Positions 1 to 4,986 of a stretch of 6,168 nucleotides of DNA are shown piece by piece (the stretch's first letter is position 1; the number at the start of each line of letters is the position of its first letter). The DNA comes from Candidatus Avipropionibacterium avicola (GTDB lineage: Bacteria; Actinomycetota; Actinomycetes; Propionibacteriales; Propionibacteriaceae). Under the pieces are notes generated by a model. That model was not told the origin of the DNA. It saw only the letters and a list, made by a program, of their open reading frames with translations, and made no database searches. The position numbers and the translations under genes were made by a program. The DNA lies in assembly GCA_018715445.1 (NCBI GenBank), contig DVLP01000151.1:1-6168 (forward strand), given 5' to 3'.

Positions 1-161
1 GGCGGGGACGTCGGGGCGGGTGACGAGCTGGGGGCCTCGGAGATGTCGACCGGCTCGGCGGGCACCACAGGTGGGCCGACCCGTACGGCCATCACGAAGG
101 CCAACAGCACCGGCACGGCGGCCATGCAGGCCAGCAGGGCCGGCCAACGGACGAACTTCAC
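1..161 (-). CDS. Small membrane-anchored or exported protein, C-terminus beyond the left edge
   Basis: Reading the minus strand from a GTG at 161-159 gives 53 uninterrupted codons before the window ends. The protein begins MKFVRWPALLACMAAV, has a positively charged start (K2, R5), then a hydrophobic stretch at about residues 6-26. A Pro/Ser/Ala-rich region with acidic residues follows (AEPVDISEAPSSSPAP around residues 35-50), as expected for an extracytoplasmic linker. A good ribosome binding site, GAGG (minus strand, 172-169), lies 7 nt before the GTG and decides the start. I do not recognise the family. The uncleaved hydrophobic segment suggests a type II anchor or a signal peptide, with the rest of the protein outside the cell. 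It is transcribed divergently from the MoxR operon, and its upstream region carries the 11-bp repeat array at 216-248, so response-regulator control is plausible. Length and function cannot be judged because the 3' end is missing. Confidence 0.72.
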   Translation of the reverse strand, partial: MKFVRWPALLACMAAVPVLLAFVMAVRVGPPVVPAEPVDISEAPSSSPAPTSP

Positions 162-201
162 GGCTCCACCTCTTCGGCTGCTCGTCGACGATCGATGTGG
201 G

Positions 202-236
202 TTCATCATCGCAGTCCTGGGTGAGCCGATGATGAA
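202..236. repeat. Inverted repeat with 10-bp perfect arms
   Basis: TTCATCATCG at 202-211 is the exact reverse complement of CGATGATGAA at 227-236, with a 15-nt spacer. The right arm is most of the middle unit of the 11-bp repeat array, so the left arm may be a further inverted half-site for the same regulator. In RNA it could form a stem-loop in the leader of the minus-strand gene, if transcription starts that far upstream. Confidence 0.55.
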
Positions 237-248
237 GCCAGGATGAAG
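216..248 (-). promoter_or_regulatory. Three tandem 11-bp units, PHO-box-like response-regulator site
   Basis: On the minus strand, 248 to 216 reads as three adjoining 11-mers: CTTCATCCTGG, CTTCATCATCG and GCTCACCCAGG. From memory, the streptomycete PhoP direct-repeat unit is G(G/T)TCAYYYR(G/C)G. By eye these units match it at about 9, 8 and 10 of 11 positions, with TCA at the same place in every unit. Windows one period outward on either side do not match, so the array is exactly three units. Its orientation and position, 55-87 bp upstream of the GTG at 161, suit activation of the minus-strand gene. It could equally affect the divergent operon. Any OmpR/PhoB-family regulator that binds 11-bp direct repeats could use it, so assignment to PhoP itself is uncertain. 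Confidence 0.5.
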
Positions 249-258
249 CTCGCTTCAT
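243..258. repeat. Palindrome ATGAAGC-TC-GCTTCAT
   Basis: The 7-bp arms at 243-249 and 252-258 are perfectly complementary around a 2-bp centre. The left arm overlaps the outermost unit of the 11-bp repeat array. The arrangement looks like a dimeric operator. It lies about 60-70 bp upstream of the ATG at 316 and so sits where it could affect the operon promoter. Confidence 0.5.
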
Positions 259-315
259 GGAGTGATCACGCCCCACCCGGTCGGAGCGGGTTGGGTGGTG
301 TGGTTTGATCGAACA

Positions 316-1044
316 ATGGACACCGACCGCCCCATCGGATCACGTGGCCTGCTCGTGGTCGCCCTGGCCGTGGTGGTGCTGGTGCTGGTCCTGCTCGGTC
401 TGGCGGCCCGTACCGCACCGGAGTCGGCGATCTACGAGGTGCCCCAGTTCGACCAGCGGACTCCGTCCGCCTCGGCCACCCAGCCACCGGCCGAGGGTCA
501 ACCTCCCCAGCAGAACGAGAACCCGCTCGAGGGGTTGGAGGACACCGAGCCGAACCCGATCCTGCAGTTCATCTCGCAGCTGGTCGTGGCGCTGCTGGTG
601 GTGGGCGGCATCGGCCTGGTGACGGTCATTGTCTTCCTGCTGGTGCGCACCCTGTCCAGACGGAGTGCGGCCGAGGGCATCGAGGACGAGTCCGGCGAGG
701 TCGTCGTCGATGTCGTCGCCGTCCAGGAGCACCTGGCCCGCAGCAGCGCCGAGTTGGACGTCGACGGAGACGTGAACCAGGCGATCGTGCGGTGCTGGGA
801 AGGACTCGAGCACCTGGTCGAGGATGCCGGCGCGGTCCGTGACCCTGCCCAGACCGCTCGTGAGTTCACCCGCAGCGTCCTGCAGACCGCTGACCTGCCC
901 AGCGAGGTGGTCGACCGACTCGCCGATCTCTACGAGGCCGCCCTGTTCTCCGGTGAGCAGTTGCCGGAGGGCTCGCGAGCCGACGCCGTACGGTGCCTGG
1001 AGCAGTTGCGCGCCGCGCTGACCGACGAGGTGGTCCATGGCTGA
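316..1044 (+). CDS. DUF4129 domain-containing membrane protein
   Basis: This 242-residue protein is the first of the MoxR operon. It has a membrane segment at residues 11-31, then a Pro/Gln/Glu-rich linker (about 35-80) predicted outside. A second membrane segment follows at 87-111, ending in basic RTLSRR, and then a cytoplasmic tail. Residues 155-235 have the DUF4129 pattern: an N-terminal helix with QAIVRCW, DPAQTAREF near 176-184, and DRLADLYEAALFSGE near 200-214. DUF4129 has no known catalytic activity and commonly accompanies MoxR/DUF58 loci, alone or at the end of transglutaminase-like proteins. I chose the ATG at 316 because it directly precedes the basic residues and first helix. An in-frame GTG at 262 would add 18 residues but overlaps the operator region. 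No clear SD precedes 316; TTTGAT at 304-309 ends 6 nt before the ATG and could be a -10 of a leaderless transcript. The stop overlaps the next gene by 8 bp. Confidence 0.85.
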   Translation: MDTDRPIGSRGLLVVALAVVVLVLVLLGLAARTAPESAIYEVPQFDQRTPSASATQPPAEGQPPQQNENPLEGLEDTEPNPILQFISQLVVALLVVGGIGLVTVIVFLLVRTLSRRSAAEGIEDESGEVVVDVVAVQEHLARSSAELDVDGDVNQAIVRCWEGLEHLVEDAGAVRDPAQTAREFTRSVLQTADLPSEVVDRLADLYEAALFSGEQLPEGSRADAVRCLEQLRAALTDEVVHG

Positions 1045-1531
1045 GGCGGGCAAGCGTCGACGGGAGGGCCCGCCCTGGCGGGCCCTGGTCCGCTACCTGT
1101 TGACGGCCGGCGGCATTGCGTTGGGGCTCTGCCTGCTGGCGATGCTGATCGGGTTCCGCCTCAACATCGTCTTCCTGGTGGTGCTGGCCATGGTGGTCTC
1201 CTCGGGGATCTGGTTGATCCGTGAGGTGATCGAGCCCGGCGGCGAGGTCAGCGACCAGGCGCCCGTGCTCGACGTCGTCCACCTGCAGAGCCGCAATGCC
1301 GATCCGCGGGTGCGCAAGCTCGAGGAGTTCCTGTACGGGAGCCAGCCCCGGTTCAACCTGGCCTCGCCGCAACTGCAGACCGTCCTGGCCGAACTGGTCG
1401 ATGACCGGGTCGGCGAGGACGGCCGCGGCCGGCTCTCCGAGGAGCTGCAGCGCTACCTCGACACCACCCCAGCCCCCCCGGTGGACCGCCGCAGGATCCG
1501 CCTGATGATCAAGGAGATCGACACCCTATGA
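1037..1531 (+). CDS. Two-helix membrane protein of the MoxR operon
   Basis: This 164-residue protein has a basic N-terminus (KRRREG), two adjacent membrane segments (about 16-40 and 43-64) and a cytoplasmic tail of about 100 residues. The tail begins acidic, then has charged amphipathic stretches: ADPRVRKLEEFLYG (88-101), LQTVLAELVDDRVG (113-126), LSEELQRYL (133-141) and a final RRRIRLMIKEIDTL. I do not know a named domain for it. Proteins of this plan, with an R-x-LE-x-L helix and an I-E/D-x-L end, recur between DUF4129 and MoxR genes in actinobacteria as I remember them, so it is probably a conserved partner rather than a chance ORF. Both helices close to the N-terminus place the tail in the cytoplasm, where it could contact the ATPase. 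It starts inside the DUF4129 gene, with GAGG at 1026-1029 as binding site. Its TGA overlaps the MoxR ATG (ATGA), so translation is probably coupled. Confidence 0.85.
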   Translation: MAEAGKRRREGPPWRALVRYLLTAGGIALGLCLLAMLIGFRLNIVFLVVLAMVVSSGIWLIREVIEPGGEVSDQAPVLDVVHLQSRNADPRVRKLEEFLYGSQPRFNLASPQLQTVLAELVDDRVGEDGRGRLSEELQRYLDTTPAPPVDRRRIRLMIKEIDTL

Positions 1532-2517
1532 GTGCTGCCACGACCACTGAGACCCGCGACGTCACCTGGGCCTCCGAGGCCTGTTCCGGTGTGCTCGACC
1601 AGGTGGAACGCGCCGTGGTCGGCAAACGGGAGGCGCTGGAGCTGGTCCTCACCGGGGTCATCGCCGGCGGCCACGTGCTGCTGGAGGACTTCCCCGGCCT
1701 GGGCAAGACCCTGGCGGCCCGCAGCTTCGCGCAGGCGCTGGGACTGGACTTCCGGCGCGCACAGTTCACCCCGGACCTGTTGCCGGCCGACCTGACCGGA
1801 AGCTACGTCTTCGACCAGGGCAAGGCGACCTTCGAGTTCCGGCCCGGACCGTTGCTCACCGGGCTGCTGCTGGCCGACGAGATCAACCGGACGCCACCGA
1901 AGACGCAGTCGGCGCTGCTGGAGGCCATGCAGGAGAAGCAGGTCACCGTCGAGGGCACCACCCACCAGCTCACCCGGCCCTTCCACGTGCTGGCCACCGC
2001 GAACCCGGTCGAGACCGAGGGGACCTATCCGTTGCCGGAAGCCCAGTTGGACCGCTTCCTGCTGCGGCTGGCCTTCGGCTACCCGAGCGAGGACGAGGAG
2101 TGGGACGTGCTCTCCCGGCGCATCAGTCGCCGTGCCGAGGAGCAGAGCGTCGACGCCGTGCTCGGGGCGGAGGACCTGTTGGAGATCCAGCAGATCGCCG
2201 AGGACGTCTTCTTCCATCCCGAGGTCGGACGGTACGCCATCGCGATCACCCGCGAGACCCGTTCGGACTCGCAGTTGCTGGTCGGGGCATCCCCGCGTGG
2301 ATCCCTTGCCCTTTTGACCTGTGCGCGGGCCTACGCCCTGATCAAGGGTCGCAACTTCGTCACCCCGGAGGACATCAAGATGTTGGCGGTCGGCACGCTC
2401 GGCCACCGCGTCACGGTCCGTCCGGAGCTGTGGATGAGCAACATCACCGGCGACAAGGTCGTCCAAGGACTGCTGGACCGGGTGCCGGTGCCGGCCGAGT
2501 ACCGTCCGGACCACTGA
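1528..2517 (+). CDS. moxR: MoxR-family AAA+ ATPase
   Basis: This 329-residue protein is the full length normal for MoxR ATPases. The AAA_3 core shows Walker A EDFPGLGKT (53-61, K60), Walker B LLLADEIN (113-120, D117 and E118), sensor 1 ATANP (156-160), and the arginine-finger region EAQLDRF (171-177, R176). A helical lid with GASPRG (253-258, R257 as sensor 2) completes it. All key residues for ATP binding and hydrolysis are present, so the enzyme should be active. MoxR proteins form ring oligomers and act as chaperones, often with a DUF58 or VWA-domain partner. Here the DUF58 gene follows directly. The start is fixed by AAGGAG at 1511-1516 and the ATGA overlap with the preceding gene. The client is unknown. 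Lack of a methanol-dehydrogenase or gas-vesicle context excludes those specialised MoxR/GvpN roles as far as the window shows. Confidence 0.96.
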   Translation: MSAATTTETRDVTWASEACSGVLDQVERAVVGKREALELVLTGVIAGGHVLLEDFPGLGKTLAARSFAQALGLDFRRAQFTPDLLPADLTGSYVFDQGKATFEFRPGPLLTGLLLADEINRTPPKTQSALLEAMQEKQVTVEGTTHQLTRPFHVLATANPVETEGTYPLPEAQLDRFLLRLAFGYPSEDEEWDVLSRRISRRAEEQSVDAVLGAEDLLEIQQIAEDVFFHPEVGRYAIAITRETRSDSQLLVGASPRGSLALLTCARAYALIKGRNFVTPEDIKMLAVGTLGHRVTVRPELWMSNITGDKVVQGLLDRVPVPAEYRPDH

Positions 2518-2532
2518 GCCGGGTCGTCGCAG

Positions 2533-3861
2533 ATGGCAGTCAAGGATCCCCGACCGTCGGTGCAGCTGGTCCGTGCCGCGATCGTGGCCGCCTTCGCCGG
2601 TGGGCTCGCGGTGGTGCTGCACGAGGTCGCGCTGATCGTGGTGGCCAGTCCGTTCATCCTGTGGTGCGCCCTGGGGTGGTGGCGGTTGCGTACGGCCAAG
2701 GGCACCACCGCCGAACGGATCAGCACGCGCCGGTTGGCCGTGGGACAGGTCGCCGAGTACGAGGTGTCCACGCCGGAGGACGACACGATCGTGGCCCTGC
2801 ACCTGCCGCGACCGCCTCGCTGTGACGTCGAGCCGGCCATGGGTGCCAGTGTCGGGGTCGGGTCGACGGCGGTCCGGGTCCGGCCGATGCGGTGGGGCCG
2901 CCAGGTCCTCGAGCCGTTGGAGACCAGCGTCACCGATGCCTGGGGCATGTGGGTGTCGTTCTGGACGCCACGCACCGAGTTCGTCACCGTCGCACCCGGG
3001 CTGGGCACGCCCGGTGGTGGGGATGCGATCCCGCACCCGATCGGGCTGGTCGGGATCCATCAGAGCCGCAGCCGTGGTGACGGCAGCGATCTTGCCGAGA
3101 TCCGCGGCTTCGTCGCCGGCGACCGGCTGAAGCGCATCAACTGGCGGGTGACCTCACGCACCGGATCCCTGCACACCAACGCCACCACGGCTGAACGTGA
3201 CACCGAGGTGCTCGTCGTCGTCGACACCCTCGCCGACATGGCGGTGGACCAGGGCGGCCGCAACGACACCGGTGGTGAGTCGAGCTCCAGCCTCGACATC
3301 GCCGTGTCGGCGGCGGCCACCATTGCCGATCACTATCTCGGTCTGGGCGACCGGGTCGGGCTGCACGACCTCGGCCGAGTGATCGGACCGATCCCGACCG
3401 GATCGGGGGCGCGCCATCGCGGCGTGATCATCGAACGACTCGCCAAGGGCTGGGCCGAACGGGCCTCCGCCGGTCAGGTCAAGTCGGTCGGCCGAGTCCG
3501 GGCCGGATCGCTGGTGTTGGTCTGCACTCCCTTGCTCCATGCCGATGTGGTCGACGAGGTGCTGCGGCTGCTGCACCGGGGAGCGGCCGTCCTCGTGGTC
3601 GACACCCTGCCCCCCGGGCTCGGTGACGTCGAGACCGTCACCACCCCGACCGGTTGGCGGGAGCGGTTCGAGGACCGGGTCCGACGACACCGCTACTGGG
3701 ACGAGGCGTGGGCGCTGCGCCGCCTGGAACGGGACCGGATGATCGACGGCATGAACCGGCTCGGCGTGCCGGTGGTCGCGTGGCAGGGGATCGGCAGCCT
3801 CGGACAGGTGATCGCTGCACTGGCAGCGAACCGGAGCGCTCCACGGATGGCGAGGCGCTGA
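2533..3861 (+). CDS. DUF58 domain-containing protein (MoxR partner)
   Basis: This 442-residue protein has an N-terminal membrane hairpin of two helices (about 12-30 and 32-50). An extracytoplasmic or beta-rich middle part follows, including RPMRWGRQVLEPLETSVTDAWG (positions 118-138). The DUF58 signature GDGSDLAEIRGFVAGDRLKR (182-201) is directly followed by INWRVTSRTG and ERDTEVLVVVD. The C-terminal half (about 225-430) resembles a von Willebrand A fold: strand LVVVD (227-231), SLDIAVSAAATIADHYLGLGDRVGL (253-276), and further strand-helix pairs. The metal-site motif DxSxS is not kept: positions 231/233/235 are D, L and D. DUF58 proteins are thought to couple MoxR ATPases to their substrates. 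The start has no obvious Shine-Dalgarno. The gene lies 15 nt after the MoxR stop and in the same frame, suggesting reinitiation or coupling. The stop is 1 nt before the next ATG. Confidence 0.94.
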   Translation: MAVKDPRPSVQLVRAAIVAAFAGGLAVVLHEVALIVVASPFILWCALGWWRLRTAKGTTAERISTRRLAVGQVAEYEVSTPEDDTIVALHLPRPPRCDVEPAMGASVGVGSTAVRVRPMRWGRQVLEPLETSVTDAWGMWVSFWTPRTEFVTVAPGLGTPGGGDAIPHPIGLVGIHQSRSRGDGSDLAEIRGFVAGDRLKRINWRVTSRTGSLHTNATTAERDTEVLVVVDTLADMAVDQGGRNDTGGESSSSLDIAVSAAATIADHYLGLGDRVGLHDLGRVIGPIPTGSGARHRGVIIERLAKGWAERASAGQVKSVGRVRAGSLVLVCTPLLHADVVDEVLRLLHRGAAVLVVDTLPPGLGDVETVTTPTGWRERFEDRVRRHRYWDEAWALRRLERDRMIDGMNRLGVPVVAWQGIGSLGQVIAALAANRSAPRMARR

Positions 3862-3862
3862 C

Positions 3863-4405
3863 ATGATGAACGTGGTCGACGACGTCGCGGACCTGCTGGA
3901 ACGCTTCCGTCGCTGGAACAGGGCCCAAGGGGTGTTGCGTGGCGTGATGCTCGCTGGCGCCGCGGTGTCCCTGCTGACCCTGTGGCTGGCCTCGCCGGCG
4001 TGGCTGCTGGCGATCTTTGCCGGGATCGCGCTGCTGATCTCACTGCTGTTTCCCCGCGGACACGTCGTGACGGTCTTCCTGCTGCTGCTGGTGGTCTGGG
4101 CCGCCTGGGCCGCGCCGGTCGCCCCCTGGGTCTACGGGATCGTGGCGGTGGGCGCGGTCACCACCCACTGGGCTGCGGGCGCCTGTGCGGTCGGCCCCAG
4201 CTTCGCCGAGGTCGACCCCGCCGTCTGGAAACGCTTCGCCAAGCCGCTGGTGTACGCCGTGGCTGTGGTGGTGGCCGCGGTCGTGGTCGCCACCCTGCTC
4301 GGCCTGGTGGAACTTCCCGGATCCCTGGTCCTGGTCATCCTGTCGGTGATCGCCCTGATCGTCGGTGCCGGCATCGTCCTGTGGCCCCGCGTGCGGTCGA
4401 GCTGA
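3863..4405 (+). CDS. Six-helix integral membrane protein, last gene of the MoxR operon
   Basis: This 180-residue protein is mostly hydrophobic. A short charged N-terminus (VVDDVADLLERFRRWNRA, residues 4-21) looks like an amphipathic cytoplasmic helix. It is followed by about six membrane segments: 26-43, 46-63, 67-84, 88-109, 128-149 and 153-174. A loop with DPAVWKRFAK (118-127) separates the first four from the last two. The protein ends in basic RVRSS. I recognise no transporter or enzyme motif and no acidic residues inside the helices, so a scaffold or channel-like partner is as good a guess as any. It begins 1 nt after the DUF58 stop, with GAGG at 3852-3855 as a binding site; a second ATG at 3866 is an alternative start. 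Position in the operon suggests it works with MoxR and DUF58 at the membrane. No convincing terminator follows; only 21 bp separate it from the convergent acetyltransferase. Confidence 0.82.
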   Translation: MMNVVDDVADLLERFRRWNRAQGVLRGVMLAGAAVSLLTLWLASPAWLLAIFAGIALLISLLFPRGHVVTVFLLLLVVWAAWAAPVAPWVYGIVAVGAVTTHWAAGACAVGPSFAEVDPAVWKRFAKPLVYAVAVVVAAVVVATLLGLVELPGSLVLVILSVIALIVGAGIVLWPRVRSS

Positions 4406-4426
4406 CCACAGGGTCGATCGCCCTGC

Positions 4427-4894
4427 TCATCCTCCGTTGCGCAGCTGCTGCAGATTCGGATCGAGGAACTTGCCGAGCACGAGGCACTCCTGGTCGACGT
4501 ATCCCTGTGCTGCATAGAAGTCCACGACGGCGGCATTGGAGCTGCGCACCATCAACTGGACCTTCGGTGCGCCGTGATCGGCCAGCCACTGCTCGGCGGC
4601 CGTCATGATCTGTCGGCCCAGCCCGAGGCGCCGGTGCTCCTCGGCGACGGCGACGTAGTGCACCCAGCCGCGATGGCCGTCGGTGCCGACCATCGCCGTG
4701 GCCACCACCTCCGTACCTGCCCGTGCATCACCTGTCCGGGCGGCGAGGATGGTCGAGCTCGGGCCGTCCAGGGCTCGTACGGCATCGGCCTGCGGATCGT
4801 TCCACGGTCGGGTCAGTCCACATCGTTGCCACAACTGCACGGCCTGGTCGATGTCGGAGCGGTCCAGTTCGCCCACCGTCACGTCAGTCTTCAC
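4427..4894 (-). CDS. ypeA: GNAT acetyltransferase, YpeA-like
   Basis: This 155-residue protein has the usual size of a single GNAT domain. Comparison from memory with E. coli YpeA shows the same landmarks in order: LWQRCGLTRPWNDP (21-34), the VGTDGHRG strand (69-76), VHYVAVAEEHRRLGLGR (78-94) with the acetyl-CoA pyrophosphate loop RRLGLG at 88-93, GAPKVQLMVRSSN (108-120), VDFYAAQGY (124-132) and LGKFL (140-144). It should transfer acetyl from acetyl-CoA to an amine; the physiological substrate of this family is, as far as I know, unsettled. A small insertion around 54-62 (TGDARAGTE) lengthens one loop relative to the E. coli protein. The start is GTG at 4894-4892, supported by AAGGA about 7 nt upstream on the minus strand. 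It converges on the MoxR operon and diverges from the next plus-strand gene. Confidence 0.92.
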   Translation of the reverse strand: MKTDVTVGELDRSDIDQAVQLWQRCGLTRPWNDPQADAVRALDGPSSTILAARTGDARAGTEVVATAMVGTDGHRGWVHYVAVAEEHRRLGLGRQIMTAAEQWLADHGAPKVQLMVRSSNAAVVDFYAAQGYVDQECLVLGKFLDPNLQQLRNGG

Positions 4895-4920
4895 CTCGTC
4901 ATCCTTGCAGCCGTGCGGTC

Positions 4921-4956
4921 AGGGCCCACCGGGTCTCCAGGGCTCACCGGGTTTCC
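4921..4956 (+). repeat. Two tandem copies of an 18-bp unit upstream of the 4986 gene
   Basis: Positions 4921-4938 and 4939-4956 are back-to-back copies of AGGGCYCACCGGGTYTCC, identical at 16 of 18 positions (differences at 4926/4944 and 4935/4953, both C/T). If the transcript begins at 4986, the copies span about -65 to -30. That is where an activator or a repressor overlapping the -35 would bind. They also lie upstream of the divergent acetyltransferase, so they might affect both genes. Confidence 0.6.
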
Positions 4957-4972
4957 CACGGCGCGTTGGGTC

Positions 4973-4986
4973 TACTGTGGCGCTTG
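4973..4986 (+). promoter_or_regulatory. Probable leaderless promoter (-10 TACTGT)
   Basis: TACTGT at 4973-4978 fits the actinobacterial -10 pattern TAnnnT. The GTG at 4986 lies 7 nt after it, the usual distance to a transcription start, so the mRNA could begin with its own GTG. No Shine-Dalgarno sequence precedes this GTG. No good -35 hexamer is visible, as is common for such promoters. Confidence 0.5.

Larger units (their letters stand above)
162..315. other. Divergent intergenic region rich in ATGAA/TTCAT boxes
   Basis: This is the control region shared by the minus-strand small protein and the plus-strand DUF4129-MoxR operon. It has no coding potential on either strand that looks real. 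TTCAT or ATGAA occurs at 202, 232, 243 and 254, the last three spaced exactly 11 bp apart. That produces the direct and inverted repeats listed separately. The rightmost 55 bp contain an imperfect hairpin (CCC-ACCCG at 272-279 against CGGGT-T-GGG at 287-295) and a TTTGAT at 304-309. Confidence 0.7.
316..4405 (+). other. Five-gene MoxR-DUF58 membrane operon
   Basis: The five plus-strand genes are joined by an 8-bp overlap, a 4-bp ATGA overlap, a 15-bp gap and a 1-bp gap, so one transcript is very likely. Order is DUF4129, two-helix protein, MoxR, DUF58, six-helix protein. Four of the five products are predicted to have membrane segments and the fifth is the ATPase. No transglutaminase-like, VWA-BatA or CoxE gene is included. 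Confidence 0.8.

Noticed and set aside
123..161. LLAC at residues 9-12 of the left-edge protein as a lipoprotein box.
   Set aside because: Only about six hydrophobic residues precede the Cys and the hydrophobic stretch continues well past it, so it fits a membrane anchor or ordinary signal better than a lipoprotein signal.
272..295. Stem CCC-ACCCG / CGGGT-T-GGG upstream of the DUF4129 start as a riboswitch or attenuator.
   Set aside because: Eight pairs with a bulge in G+C-rich DNA is within chance expectation, there is no run of T, and transcription may begin downstream of it.
262..315. GTG at 262 as the start of the DUF4129 protein.
   Set aside because: It would add 18 residues of unlikely sequence before the basic and hydrophobic segment and starts within the repeat-rich control region; no SD supports it. 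It cannot be fully excluded.
340..1053. A 237-codon minus-strand frame opposite the DUF4129 gene.
   Set aside because: Low-complexity His/Gln/Asp-rich translation mirroring the Val/Leu membrane helices of the real gene; no start signal or motif.
1453..3060. A 535-codon open frame on the minus strand opposite the MoxR and DUF58 genes.
   Set aside because: It is antisense to two genes with intact family motifs. Its product is Arg/Gly/Asp/Gln-rich without recognisable domains, as expected of the complement of high-GC codons.
4409..4425. CAGGG...CCCTG hairpin between the convergent MoxR operon and acetyltransferase genes as a terminator.
   Set aside because: Only five paired bases with a 7-nt loop and no T-tract on either strand.
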